From Paramecium sonneborni (taxonomy: Eukaryota > Ciliophora > Oligohymenophorea > Peniculida > Parameciidae): a stretch of 64,000 nt of DNA. The notes under the pieces are model-generated. The model saw nothing but the letters and a program-made list of their open reading frames with translations. It did no database searches and was not told the origin of the DNA. The DNA is taken from NCBI GenBank assembly GCA_905182985.1, contig CAJJDN010000109.1:186001-250000 (forward strand), given 5' to 3'. Shown here piece after piece: positions 24,628 through 36,682 of the stretch. Within the stretch, counting starts at the first letter, position 1. Every line of letters begins with the position of its first letter. Both the position numbers and the translations under genes were made by a program.

Positions 24628-27549
24628 ATGAAAACATAAATTTAAAAGGACTTAATTGATCAATATATACAAATGGGTTTCTCATTCGAATTAATTAATA
24701 TGGCATGGGAAGTTATTAATTAAGAATCTGATATGATGGACACACTTATCACTTTATCAAATTAAAATTAAAAAATGCAGTCTAATAATGTATTATTTTT
24801 GAATATTTTCATAAGAAATAAGATGAAGAAATGCAATTAGAATAAGCATTACTTGATTCATATAAAATTAATTAATAGGCAGCTACTTAATCATTTGAAA
24901 TTGTATCACCTGAATAAAGAAAAAGACTCGATGGAATTCCTTGTGGATTAAAAAATTTAGGCAATACTTGTTATTTTAATTCTTTACTATAGACATATTT
25001 CTTTGATAGTTAATTTGTAAAGACAATAATTACATTCTAACCTCATTAATAAATTGAATAAGGAAATAAAAGTAAATCTATTTAATTAGTCTAAAATTTA
25101 TAAAATCTCTTCATAAGTATGATAGGAAGTGATAAAAAATATGTTGATCCTTCTGAGGTTGTTAAAAGTATCTGTGATGAATTTGGAAATGTTCTTCCTA
25201 TTGGAGATTAAAAAGATGTTGGAGAATTCAATCAATATTTCTTAAATAGAATTACAGAAGCACTTACCTAAAATGATTAATAACACAATAACAAAATTGA
25301 AGACAATTTCGTTGAATCTTCTTTATCTTCAATTCTTAAATCAAAATCATTTCACATTAATGATGATGATATTGCCTCTAAATTATTTTTATGCAAAGTT
25401 TTTCATCAATTTTAATTTGAACAAGCAGATATTTAACAAACTACAGAATCTACTGAACTTTTTAATTTTATTCCACTTGATTTAAAAGATGGAAATTTAT
25501 ATGATAGTTTTGATAGTTTTGTTGTTAATTATATAGATGATTACAAAAATGAATTCAATTAAACTGTTCAAGCAGTCAAATATAATTGGATATATTCACC
25601 ACCATAAAAATTATCATTTCAAATTCAAAGAGTTAATTATTGCAAAGAAAAAAGTAAAATCTAAAAGAATATTTAGATGATTTAATTAAATAAAATGACG
25701 AATTTTTTTTTGATGAAGAAATTTATTTAGATCGCTTTTTAATGGAAAATAGAAAATAATATTTAGAAATTAGAAACTAAAATAAAGAATTAAAAACTAA
25801 ATAAAAGAAGATTAAAATAGATCAATAATAGTTAACTAAATTTAATGATTAACATGATCTATAAGATGTGTTAACTAATACCATTAAATTCTTAGAAATG
25901 CAGAATTAAGAAAATATAGATCATGCTGCTAATTTTGGATAGTCAAATTAATAAACAACCATAGAATAATTATAATAATACTAACAAAAAGTATAGAGAA
26001 AAAAATAAATACTTTAAAAATAATATACTGAGCTTGAAAATAAAATTTAAGCTAGTTATAATGATTTAAAAAAACATAAATATCTTCTCTAATCTATTTT
26101 AATACATGATGGATAAGCAAGTAAATTATATATACTGATAAATAGATTCTGGACATTATTATAGTTACATTAGAGATTTTCATCTTGAAAAATGGTTTAA
26201 ATTCAATGATGCTCATGTAGGAATAGAAACAAAAGAAAAAGTATTTTAAGATGCTTTTGGTATGAAAACAGGAGTTAATGCATATTTATTAATTTATGCT
26301 AGAATAGATATTCTGAAATAAGAATTAGAATATCCTATGAGAACTTATAGAATTAGCTCAGAAAAGGGATATTTAAATGATAAATATGGAAGTTTTTTAA
26401 ATTATATGCAAAGAGAATAATTAGCAAAAGAAAATTAATTATTTTAAAATGAAATAGAGGATTATAAATCTTAAAGAATTATAGATAAATTAATTGAGTC
26501 ATACTAAATAAGATTTGAATTTATAAACGAGCAATATCGTATTATATCAAATTCAGTGCAATCAGAAATTTACAAACCGCTGATTACATTGAATTTTCCA
26601 ATTTTTATTAAAAGTTAAATTGGTTAAAATAATTATGATAATATATTAAAGTGGGCTATTTTAGATTCAGCATTGAGAGAAGTAAATCAAGATAAATCAG
26701 GGATTTTTGGGGAATAAATTAATGAACATGTAAATAAAAAGTATTATTGATAGTTTTAAAATCTTATAATGGCAAAATTTAAGACATAATTTAATGAATA
26801 TAAAAGACCAACAGCATTTTTGAGTCATTAAGAATAGAATGATTTTCATAAACTATCTTAAGATTATATCTAATATGTTGCTATGGGTTCTTTAATGGCA
26901 ATTTTATTAGATTTATTATTAAATAGAGAGTTTTCAATTGTTCTATCAGTGCTACATCATTTTTCTTAAATGGCAAAATAATTAGATTAGCTAAATTATT
27001 TTTATAAAATGGCAAATAATTTTTAAAAATTAATTCCAATTATAATAATTTGTAAAATGATTCCTATTTAAGCAGAAGTGAATTTAGAAGAATTATTATT
27101 ACTTTAAGCTTATTTATCATTTTAGCATTTTAAAGTTGACAATTAAAGTTTTTGGGAAACTTAAATTTCAATAATGATGAATGCAATTTTTGAGAATCAT
27201 AATGAACCTTATATATAGGAAATAATATCAAAATTTGAAAATAATGTCAAAGATCCAATATATATAAATAAGATAACAGAAATTAATGATGTAAATATTG
27301 AATATAATAAAAAATAGACAATAAGTCTATAGTAAACAGAATTAAGTGCTAATTATGATATATACAATTGGTCTCCTCATATGAAACATGACATTATATT
27401 TGATAAATTAATCAACGGTTGGAAAAATTTGAAAGAATAATTTTAAGTAAAATAGAATTTAAATGTAGCCATTTATAAAAGTATAGAAGGCTCATAAATA
27501 ATCCCCTAATTTATTGATGAAATAAGAGTTAGAAAATCTAATTTGTTGA
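24628..27549 (+). CDS. Ubiquitin carboxyl-terminal hydrolase with UBA and UIM (USP25/28-like)
   Basis: 933 aa, six exons; introns 24790-24815 (ends AAG), 25654-25676, 26121-26145, 26730-26753 and 27465-27486. A UBA-like domain is at the N-terminus (MGFSFELINMAWEV), then a UIM (DEEMQLEQALLDS). The USP Cys box GLKNLGNTCYFNSLLQ gives Cys106, and the His box NSGHYYSYIRD gives His485, followed by FKFND. A long helical insertion of over 300 residues separates the two boxes. This order (UBA, UIM, USP) matches USP25/USP28, which trim ubiquitin chains. The two last introns were placed because they remove a TGA or join frames in phase; the C-terminal exon of 21 codons is the least certain. The next gene starts 24 bp downstream. 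Confidence 0.88.
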
Positions 27550-27573
27550 TATATATTTATATATAAATATAAT

Positions 27574-29233
27574 ATGATCCTAATAGCAGCTTCAATGCAT
27601 ATTAGAGAGCATCGTTCTTTTTCAGTTAGAACTCCATCAATTCATATAAGAGATGAAGATCCAAAGGATGTAGTTAAGAGTAGCATTTGTGGTATTATGA
27701 TGGGAGTACTTTTTATGATTATATTTTCAATTATTGGGATGGTAGGAATATTTATAAATATTGAAAAAGAATTAGAATATATTTGGATGATGATTATTTT
27801 GACTTTTACTTATGTTCTATTTATTCCTTACTTAATTTTAATTTTATAAGATCTCCGAAAAATATCAAGAGAATTAGAGAAACATTAAGATGAATCAGTA
27901 ATAATGAATCCATTTGCTTTTACTACTAGTATTAATATAATTGTTGCAGTAACAAATACAGAGAAATATAATCCATTTAAATTATTGAATATTTAATTTT
28001 TTATAATCTCTCTGATCATTAGTGCATTCTTAATAGATTCAAACATTTTGATAGGATAATTATTATCAATTATTAATTATATTGTAGCAGCAATATTACT
28101 TATATATACTTGTAGAAGGTGTTGGTTAGGCTGTTGTCAAATTAAAATAATTAACAAAAATCCAAAAAGATATCGTTTCTAAAGTTATTCATGTAATATA
28201 CATTATTTATATTTTTATAGCCCCTAATCAAGTTAAGAAATCAGCATTTGCTTTTAGCGTTTTACTAATTATTTATTTTAGTTGTAAATTAATCCTCTAT
28301 GTAATCTTTCTTTTTTTAGAAGAATAACATTTTCATTACACTTATTTAACTAGTTTATTTTATGCTTTTATTATGATCGTTTAGTTTTCATATGTTTCGT
28401 ATTTGATTAAAATTATAAGTATTACTCACCAATCTAAAAAATACTTTAAATGTTATATGACCCTATTTTAATCCCTTTACTTATCTTATACAACCTAAAA
28501 TTGTATTCTTAAAGGACTTTACTTCTTTTCGCTTTTGAGCACTTATATTATATTCTTCATTGAAAAACCATATGTAACTATTACTGATACTGATCTATTT
28601 GGAATTTAATAATTTTGTTCTTATGAACATTTTATATATTTGTTCACATTTCTATAGCTTATTTATTTCTTTTTATTTCGAAGTTATTGTGTCAATAAAG
28701 AAGAAGAATAAATATAAATTTTTGATTTCACTTCAGTTTAAACTTTAGATAATAGAATATAATGGATAAAGAATCAATAAGATTATCCAATATATGATAA
28801 TTAAGTATCTGATTTCATCTATTTTATTAATGATTTAGAAGCTCTATAAGAGATATATGATAATCTAATTTACTAATCTTCTTAATTAGATTAAATAATT
28901 AGACCAAAAAAGGGTCAATTAATCAATTTAAATTAATGGATTGAAAATAAAAAATATTAATCATAACTCTAGGGTAGAAATTAAGATGAAGAATATTTTA
29001 AAAATCTTAAATCTTTTATATAAGAAAATATTGGAACTAAAAAAAAAGATATCAAAGAAAAATAAAAATAAATAATTGATATATTAGAATGTGCTATATG
29101 TTTATAAAATTTGGATATCAAATAAAATATTACTCAATTAGGATGTCATGAAACTCATAAATTTCATACACTATGTATTGAAAGATGGATAAATGCTGTT
29201 CACAAATGTCCATTATGCAATCAACCTGTTTGA
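27574..29233 (+). CDS. Multi-pass membrane RING-H2 protein (probable E3 ubiquitin ligase)
   Basis: 543 aa; one 28-nt intron at 28193-28220. About six to eight hydrophobic segments are visible in the first 350 residues (e.g. GVLFMIIFSIIGMVGIFI, YVLFIPYLILIL, FSVLLIIYF). A polar linker follows, then a C-terminal RING-H2: CAIC, later C-HET-H-KF-H-TL-C, and CPLC just before the stop. RING-H2 domains recruit E2 enzymes, so a membrane-anchored ubiquitin ligase is the likely role; substrate unknown. An alternative start is the Met eight codons into the frame. The start lies only 24 bp after the stop of the upstream USP gene. Confidence 0.85.
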
Positions 29234-29458
29234 TTATTAATATACTACACAATTATAATTTATATGATTTAACTATTCATTTTAATTATACTTTTTTCTA
29301 AGAGATTGCGTGTATCTTTAAGATACTTCTAAACTTCATAAATACATTTAAAAGTCTATTAAAATCTTAAGCGATAGTGATAGATGTATTATAATTATGA
29401 TCATTAACTACATTATCTTGTTAAAAATTATGCAATTTGATTATTTATTAACGGATTA

Positions 29459-31447
29459 ATGGGATGTACATCTTCAATAGAATAAACTACTATGATTTCT
29501 AACAAAGTTGGAAAGCCTAAATTGAGGAAATCAATGTCTACAAGCTCTATCATTTGTTACAAGAACTCAAAAATAAGAGAAAATATTACAATTCTTAATT
29601 AAGGAAAATCATAGCTTGATTGTTAATTCATCACATAGGTGTTGAAAAAACACTATATATTTTATTAATTGAATGAAGAATCTATCTAGAACATCATTAA
29701 ACATATGTTTTATTGTTTGATTAAACAAAATCATCATTTATACTAAAATATCAATACTCCATCTTGTATGTTCCTTGTTGATAAAGGTTAACTCAAAAAT
29801 TAAAATTTCACATTATTTTAACCAGGTTCTATTGTTGCTGAAGACAATTTATTATTAGGATAAATCAAATTCATTGAAGCTAATGTAGACACATATATGT
29901 GGGGTTTGGATAGAATTTAATTCAATAAAGCAATTTAATACATTACATCTCAATCTTTTGTCAGTAATAGAGCATTTCTATAACAATAATATTTATTTTA
30001 ATATTTCAGCTAAAATTAATTAGATGGAATTGCAGCAAATATTTTATAAGTTCAATATTCCAAAAATTAAGTTATGTTTTCTGATGATGCTTATGTAATT
30101 ATTAAAAATGGTGAAGCTTCTTTATTTAAAGGAAATCAATTTTCTAAAACCCTTTCTCGCAGAGATACTTATGGTACTTTATATAAGTTGAATAAACCAA
30201 AGAATACTAAGGTTAAAGCTGTTGTAGAAACTCAATGTCTTATTCTTACATAAGCAAAATTAATTGAAGTAATTGGGTTTAATATTTAAAAACAAATATA
30301 TTAAGCTATAATAAGATATGTATTAATTGAAATAGAATTACCAGGGTTAGAAATTGAAAAAATTTTGGAAAAAGAATATTATAAATTAAAGATTTATAAT
30401 GATGAGACTATAAGATAAAAGTAGATTCATGAAGATCTAAGTATTATTGTTGATGGAACTGTTAATTGTGAGGGAGAGACTTTAAGATTGGGAGAGTTTA
30501 TTTCAGACTAATTTGATAATTCAGTTTATATTGCTAATGGAACTATTGCCATTATTTAAAGGGAATATCTTTATATTGAAGATTACATAATAGAAGAAAA
30601 TTCAGATGATGAATAAATAAAATATAAACCTAGATTTTCTGAATTAAAACAGCTATAAATTATGAGAAGAAATGGGAATAATGTAATTAATTTGGTTTAA
30701 TTTAAATAATAAAACTATATTCTGAGATAAATAAATAAATATTCTTAATAAAAGACTTAGTAAGATCGAAGAATGAAATAATAAAAGAAAATATTGGAAA
30801 TTCTTAAGAGTCCCCATATATCTAAATATTATCAATTTTATGAAGACAATGCTTCTTACTACTTCTTATTGAAATATATTGATGGAACTCTTTTATCAGA
30901 GAGAAGATTAAAATTACCATAGATTTAAACAGCAATACTCTAAATAATATCTATTTTAGAGGTTTGTTATAAAAATTCAGTTATTTGTCGATCTATAAAA
31001 TTAGATAATTTCTTGATTGATTATTAGGGAAATGTCTATTTGATAAACCTTTTGAATGCAAAATAAGCATCTAGAACTTATACAATTATTGGATCTCCAC
31101 ATTATATGGCTCCTGAAATACTTGAAGGTAGAGGTTATGATTGTAATAGCGATGTCTGGAGTTTAGGGATCTGTTTGTATGAACTTTTATTTGAATAAGT
31201 ACCTTATGGATAAGCACTTGATGATCCTTATTAGATTTATGAAGAAATTATAGGATCTTCTAATATCGAGTTTCCAGAAAGTTATAAGGATGAATAAGGT
31301 AAAAGTTTAATGAAATAATTGATTAACAAAAATGTTTATTAAAGAATAGGATCAAATTTCGACTAACTAAAAAATCATTGTTGGTTCAGTTAATTAGACA
31401 TTGAAAATATATCTCCAATTGAACCAGCATTTGAATTAAGATGTTGA
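29459..31447 (+). CDS. PKG-like protein with degenerate (pseudo)kinase domain
   Basis: 662 aa, no intron; an in-frame TGA lies upstream of the ATG. It begins MGCTSS, a myristoylation/palmitoylation context. Residues about 60-390 have the layout of the cyclic-nucleotide-binding region of cGMP-dependent kinases, though the phosphate-binding cassette is not recognisable. The kinase domain follows from about residue 400. The Gly loop is poor and no VAIK lysine is visible. The HRD loop reads CRSIKLDNF (510-518), so the catalytic Asp is Ser512, and the DFG position reads NLL (530-532). The C-lobe is well kept: [25 protein letters not shown]. Loss of both catalytic aspartates predicts no phosphotransfer, hence a scaffold or regulator. 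PKG-like architecture is inferred from order and C-lobe style. Confidence 0.82.
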
Positions 31448-31689
31448 ATACATGTTATTACTTTATTATATATAAAGAATTTAATTTTAAGATAAATATA
31501 ATAAAATTTTTAAAGATTATATAAATAGAATTTTAAATAAAATATTTAAATAAAATATTTAATTTGAAAATAAATAAATTCTAGAATAAACAATTTAATA
31601 AATAAAATTAAGTATTTTTTATAGTGCTGTGATGTCATAGGTTTATAAAATGACATTAAAATGGATTTTGATGAATTCATTAAAATTAA

Positions 31690-33297
31690 ATGTAAAAATA
31701 ATAAGAGTAAGAATAAAAGAGATCTTCTTCTGTCTTTAACAAATTATTGTGGATTGTTGTAGGTGTCTTAGCAGCCTACAATATAAAATTGTATATTGAT
31801 CATAGTCCTAGTGCTCATTATGAAATAATAGGAAATGGTAATATTTGAGTTTATGATTAGAAATTAGAATGTATAATGATGGCTAATACTTAAAAGACTC
31901 TTAATTATCTTCATTATCAAAAGTGTTATCTAAAAATCTTTAGACAACTAAATTAAATGCATAATTGTCAATCAATCATATTACTGATTTTAGAGACTTC
32001 TTTAATAGTTTAGAGAAACTACAAAATTTGAATGAATGTAAAACTTATTTAATATATAATTTAGTATCTCTATCTCTTGGAAACAATCCAATAATAAATG
32101 AATAAGCATAAGCCAATGCCTTGAGTTAAGCATTATCTAGACTCACAAAATTAAATACATTAAGTTTAGGACTTGAATCTATTTTCAATTATGAGAATAG
32201 AGAAACTATAATAAAAGGATTAAGTAAAATTTCTGGATTGAATACATTACGTGTTTCTCTTATTAATTGTGATTTATCAGGGAATGGTTTAAAATCACTT
32301 TATGCATTGACAGAATTATAAAATTTAAAGTCTTTAGATTTATTATTAGTTGGTAGTAAATTGAAAGAAGAAGAAATGAAACATTTATAAACAATTTTAC
32401 ACAAACTTCCAAAATTAACAAAATTGAATCTTAATCTTTATGCAAACAAAATATAAATAGATGGAGCTATAACATTAAGCGGAGGATTATTTTAATAAAG
32501 ATAATTAAAAGAATTTGGAATAGAATTATATTTTAATAATATTACAACAAATGGAACAGAAAGTTTGATGGGAGTAGTTGGTTCAATGGAGAATTTAATA
32601 TCATTAAATTTAGGTTTAGAATTCAATTATATAAATAATGAAGGAGGAATATTAGTTGGAAAAGCATTATCATAATTAAAAAATTTAAAAGATTTATCTG
32701 TAAATGCCGCTACTAAGAATTTTGGTTGGGATGGCTATGAAGCAATTGTAAGTTCAATTGAAAAATTACCACCTTTAGAAAATTTAGAATTAATAATTGG
32801 TGTAAATAAATGTGGTTTACCTGGAGCAGAATTATTAAAATAAACATTGTTTAAACATGATAAATTAAAATCTTTGAAAATTAATTTTCTAGAAAACTAT
32901 ATTGGTGATGCTGGTGCAACATTTATTGCTGAAGGAATTTAATATTAAAAAAATCTATAAAAATTAAGTGTAAATATGAATTTTAATTCATTATCTGACA
33001 GAGGTGCACTTGAATTAGCTAGAGCTGTTAAAAATGCTAAATCTCCAAAAGTATAATATTTCTTATAATTATTAGATTGTTGATTTGAGAGTCAGTTAAA
33101 ATTAAATTACTGATAAAGGCATCAAAGATATATTTTCACTTTTAGAATAAGCACTTCCTAAAGTAGATTTAATGGAAGTAGAATTATTAAATACTGCACT
33201 TACAAATGCAACAAGAGATGATATAGAACTCAAATATAAAGAAATTTAAAAATTGTAAATTAGATTAAATACAATCCCACCAAGTCATTGGGAATGA
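31690..33297 (+). CDS. Membrane-anchored leucine-rich repeat protein
   Basis: 510 aa; introns 31838-31860, 32038-32064 and 33051-33075. Two TGA codons in frame just upstream fix the start region. A single hydrophobic segment at residues about 18-32 (KLLWIVVGVLAAYNI) follows a short basic N-terminus, suggesting a type II or signal-anchor protein. The remainder is ribonuclease-inhibitor-type LRRs of about 28 residues (LEKLQNLNELSLSLGNN, LTKLNTLSLGLES, LPKLTKLNLNLYANK and others). The second intron was recognised because its removal restores a perfect LRR. LRRs bind proteins; no specific partner is suggested. It is convergent with the AlkD-like gene, 20 bp between stops. Confidence 0.82.
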
Positions 33298-33317
33298 TTT
33301 TGTTTTATATATATAAA

Positions 33318-34292
33318 TCAAAGTTTCCTTTTTTAAGTTCTCCTTTATTTCTTATAATTTTTTATTTTAAAATCTTAATCACTCTCTTAATCTTATTTTT
33401 CCTTTTATTTTGATATTTTCTCATCCTATTCCTATTAATCATCTTCTTCATCTTCTTCTTCTTTTTTGCTATTTTTATTACCATTCTATTTTAATAAATT
33501 TTTTAAATAATTTTAATCTTTTTATATCATCTTCTCATAAGCATATCTTAAACCTTCACTACTAAAATATTTTATATTTTTTTCAATAAATTCTATAACT
33601 CCTTTTAAATCAACCAATGACATTTCTCTTAATAGCCAACCTGTTCCTAATTAATTAAATCTTTCTTAATGTATTATATTCTCTTAACATATTTTATATA
33701 GTAAATCCATGTCACATACTTTCTTTCTTGCTAAAGTTACAAATCCTACACAACTAGATCTTCTTATCCATAAATTCTCATGTTTTGCCCATTCCAACAT
33801 TAATTTTGCATTTTCCTTATCTATTACAAACCTTTTTAATACTCTTCCACAATATGTATCTGCTGTTGCCCATTCTTTTATATGACCATCAATAAACCAT
33901 TTTTCTGTTAATTTAATTCGTTAAAAATCAAATTTCATTTTTTCTGCTATCATTAATGCTATCTTTTTGTCTTCTCCATATTCTTATCTCATTAAAAAAT
34001 CAGCTATCTCATACTTTTAATCATCTTCCATTTCTTTTATTTCATCTTTAAATATATTGAAAACCTTTGCAATCTCTGGTTATTATAAACCTCTAAAAGG
34101 AAGTACATTCTTCATGTATTTAGATATTTCTTTTCCTTTTTTTGGATTTGCTATTTCAATCAAAGCTTTTTATATAGCTTATTTCATAGTTTTTTTATTC
34201 TAAAATTTTTATCAGTTTAATACCTTAAATAATATTGTTTTTATTAAGTTTGCCAAACTTTTCTTATATTAATTTTTAATTTATTATATCAT
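33318..34292 (-). CDS. AlkD-like DNA alkylation repair protein
   Basis: 316 aa; a 69-nt first exon (34292-34224), a 24-nt intron (34200-34223), then 33318-34199. Helical HEAT-like repeats match the AlkD family of DNA glycosylases that remove alkylated purines: MRQEYGEDKKIAL, IDGHIKEWATADTYC (Trp133, Asp137, the conserved W-D pair), ENLWIRRSSCV (Trp167, Arg169) and GTGWLLREMS. A long Lys/Glu/Asp-rich C-terminal tail of about 70 residues is extra to the bacterial fold and could aid nuclear import or DNA contact (inference). If the first exon is wrong, translation could start at 34187 in the same frame. Confidence 0.85.
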
Positions 34293-34554
34293 TTTATATC
34301 AAATCTAAATATCATATATAACTTTGATTCTTTAACTGTTAATCTTCCATTAAACAAAAAATTTAATTCAATCTAATTTATTTAAAATTGAGCACTTTAT
34401 AAGTTTTTAAAAAAGAGTTCTAACTATGAAGAATTATTCTAAAAGAATTCTTATGTTTTGTAAAATAAAGAATTCTTTTATAATTATGTATTTTATATGA
34501 AATTTATGTGAACATACATGCATATAACTTAACTAACTTTTTTATGAAATTAAA

Positions 34555-35533
34555 ATGGGAAATGATTATTGCTTGAGTAGAAAATCAAAAATTTAGGATC
34601 AACAATTTTTTAAATCAGAAATAGCATATCATCTAGAAAGATTAAAGGATATCCCAATAAGATAATAAAATGTTTTTGAATATGAAAATAAATCAATTAT
34701 TGATCTCTTAAAAAATATAGATATAAATGTTTAAGATCAGATTAATAAAGGATAAGAAGACAGAAGTTTAGAGAACAATGACTCAATCAAGGTTGATTTT
34801 GCTTAATATACTCAAATAGGTAATGAGATAATGATACAATTACAATAAAAGATTATGGATCTAGATTCAAATAAGTAGGACTGGAGTATTTTAATTGATG
34901 ATATTGAAAGCTCTCATTTTCTTAAAATATAAATAGCATAAACTTAAATGGATGATGGAAATTATATCAATACAATAATAAGTTAATTTATTGTTCCTTG
35001 CTATCCTTAAAAGTTTATAGATTATATGGGTAACTTTAATGAACAAAAAAAATTAGATGATCGAATAGATTAATTTAAATGTATTAGTAAAAATGTTGAA
35101 GATAAAGAATAAATTATTTATTTAAGTTATAAAAAAGTTTCTATTTTATCTGCTAGAGATTTTATCTATTTTAAAAAAACTAAATTAATTGATGAAGATT
35201 AATAAGTTTGGTGTGATGCAAGTAAATCTATTTAAAATGATAAAATTTGTCCAATAAAAAATACAATTATTCGAGGAACTATTTATATTAGTGGATATAT
35301 TATTTAACCACTTAAAAATATTCTCAAATTTAATTCATATTCATAGAGGTAAATAATATTTTAATATAATTAAAAGATTTGCTTCTCTTAAATTGAAATC
35401 AGAAAATTATTCATTTGTATAAATGTGCTCTGAATGCGATTATAAATTAAAAATTCCATTTTATTTTGCGAAAAGACAAGTTAAAGAAGAGATGATTAAT
35501 TATATAAATAAACTATAGAATAATTTATAATGA
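34555..35533 (+). CDS. START-domain lipid-binding protein
   Basis: 316 aa; one 28-nt intron at 35349-35376, whose 3' end is AAG. It begins MGNDYC, a myristoylation context. Residues about 110-316 read like a START (StAR-related lipid transfer) domain: FIVPCYPQKFIDYMGN, IIYLSYKKVSILSARDFIY, DASKSI, RGTIYISGYIIQP, and a final amphipathic helix (FYFAKRQVKEEMINYINKL). START proteins carry sterols or phospholipids or sense them. The first 100 residues are polar without a known domain. The family call rests on motif order by eye. Confidence 0.7.
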
Positions 35534-35559
35534 TAGAAAATTTCTAAATTAAAAAAAAT

Positions 35560-36529
35560 ATGATTTTAGGATTTCAATCCTGTTCAGATTCATTTAGTAT
35601 TTTAGAGAATTTATCGAAATCAGATCTTATACAAAATACTTTTTAATTAGTTGATTTGATTTCATCAAATTATTATTTTTTTAAACTAAGTTATAAGTTA
35701 TATGCACTAGAGGAAACTTAATTTAACTTTGCAAAATATAATTTTGTTGTTGGTTTCGAAGTTTGAGAAATATGAAAGGATGAACAGGTTGGTGAGACAT
35801 GTAAACTTTAATGTTTTTTGAGAGAAGGTTTTTCAACTTTTACAAAATTTAAGTTATTGTTAATAAAAGATTTATTTTTGGATCTTTTTTTGGAATTTTA
35901 AATTTAAGCTAACTTAATTTAAATAGGATTTAATTATGAATTGTTAACATTTTACTTTGAATTATTACTAAGTTTAATATCTTCATCATTTTCAAGAATT
36001 AAACCATTTAATCTTGGGTTAGATGAAGATCTATACAATTATTCACTATTAATAAAATAAATTTGATACTAATTAGGTTTATCAAGAATCTATCGACTAA
36101 GTTCCAATAGATATTGACAATTTTATGAAAGTATTTGCCATTTATGCTCTTTCAATTCATCTATTCTAAGTTCAGGTTCTACTTAAATTTTTTATAAGGT
36201 AGTGAGTTATTTACTAGTTGAAATTCGAGATTTCTATTTTATTTAAGATATTCTGTTATCTTTTAAGAATGATTTAAGTTAATCAAGTTATGGTTAGTAT
36301 TTTAATTTGTCACTTTATTTTCTAGAAAACTAAATAGTTGGATTTGATTTATACATGTGAGAAGTGCTATGTTTATTATGGAGCATTGAAAGATTATTAC
36401 ATAATTAATAAAAAGTATAAATATTTTACTAAATATGGCAATAGTCAGGTTTCAATAATAAAATATAATCATATAATAAAATAGAAAAATAATTTAAACT
36501 AATTTTATAGCATTTACATCTAATCCTGA
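35560..36529 (+). pseudogene. Unrecognised coding-like region with frame breaks
   Basis: From an ATG at 35560 a protein-like frame runs to about 36060, interrupted only by two TGA codons nine bases apart; an 18-nt GTT...AAG segment covering both could be an intron. The frame then stops at TGA near 36067 while an overlapping frame carries on (VYQESIDQVPIDIDNFMKVF...) through one more TGA to 36529, including IYTCEKCYVYYGALKDYY. I recognise no family. It may be a decayed gene, or an intact gene with introns I could not place. Confidence 0.35.
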
Positions 36530-36682
36530 TATCTTATAGTTAAGATTAAGATCTCTTTCAATCAAAGTTTCACAAATATATTTAAATCTGTTCCAAATAC
36601 ATTTATAATTATACAACATTTTATGTACAATATACAATAGAAATCTAAAGAACTCTAACAACATTATTAGCAAAATTAACAT
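36452..36682 (-). CDS. Possible small protein, unrecognised
   Basis: A 76-codon frame with ATG at 36682-36680 and TGA at 36454-36452. The N-terminus is hydrophobic (MLILLIMLLEFFRFLLYIV), followed by polar sequence with three Cys. It overlaps the tail of the coding-like region on the other strand, so at most one of the two is real. Composition alone does not settle it. Confidence 0.25.

Noticed and set aside
31660..31690. Upstream ATG (ATGGATTTTGATG) as start of the LRR gene
   Set aside because: It is in another frame from the LRR protein, and the LRR frame has TGA codons just upstream of the chosen ATG.
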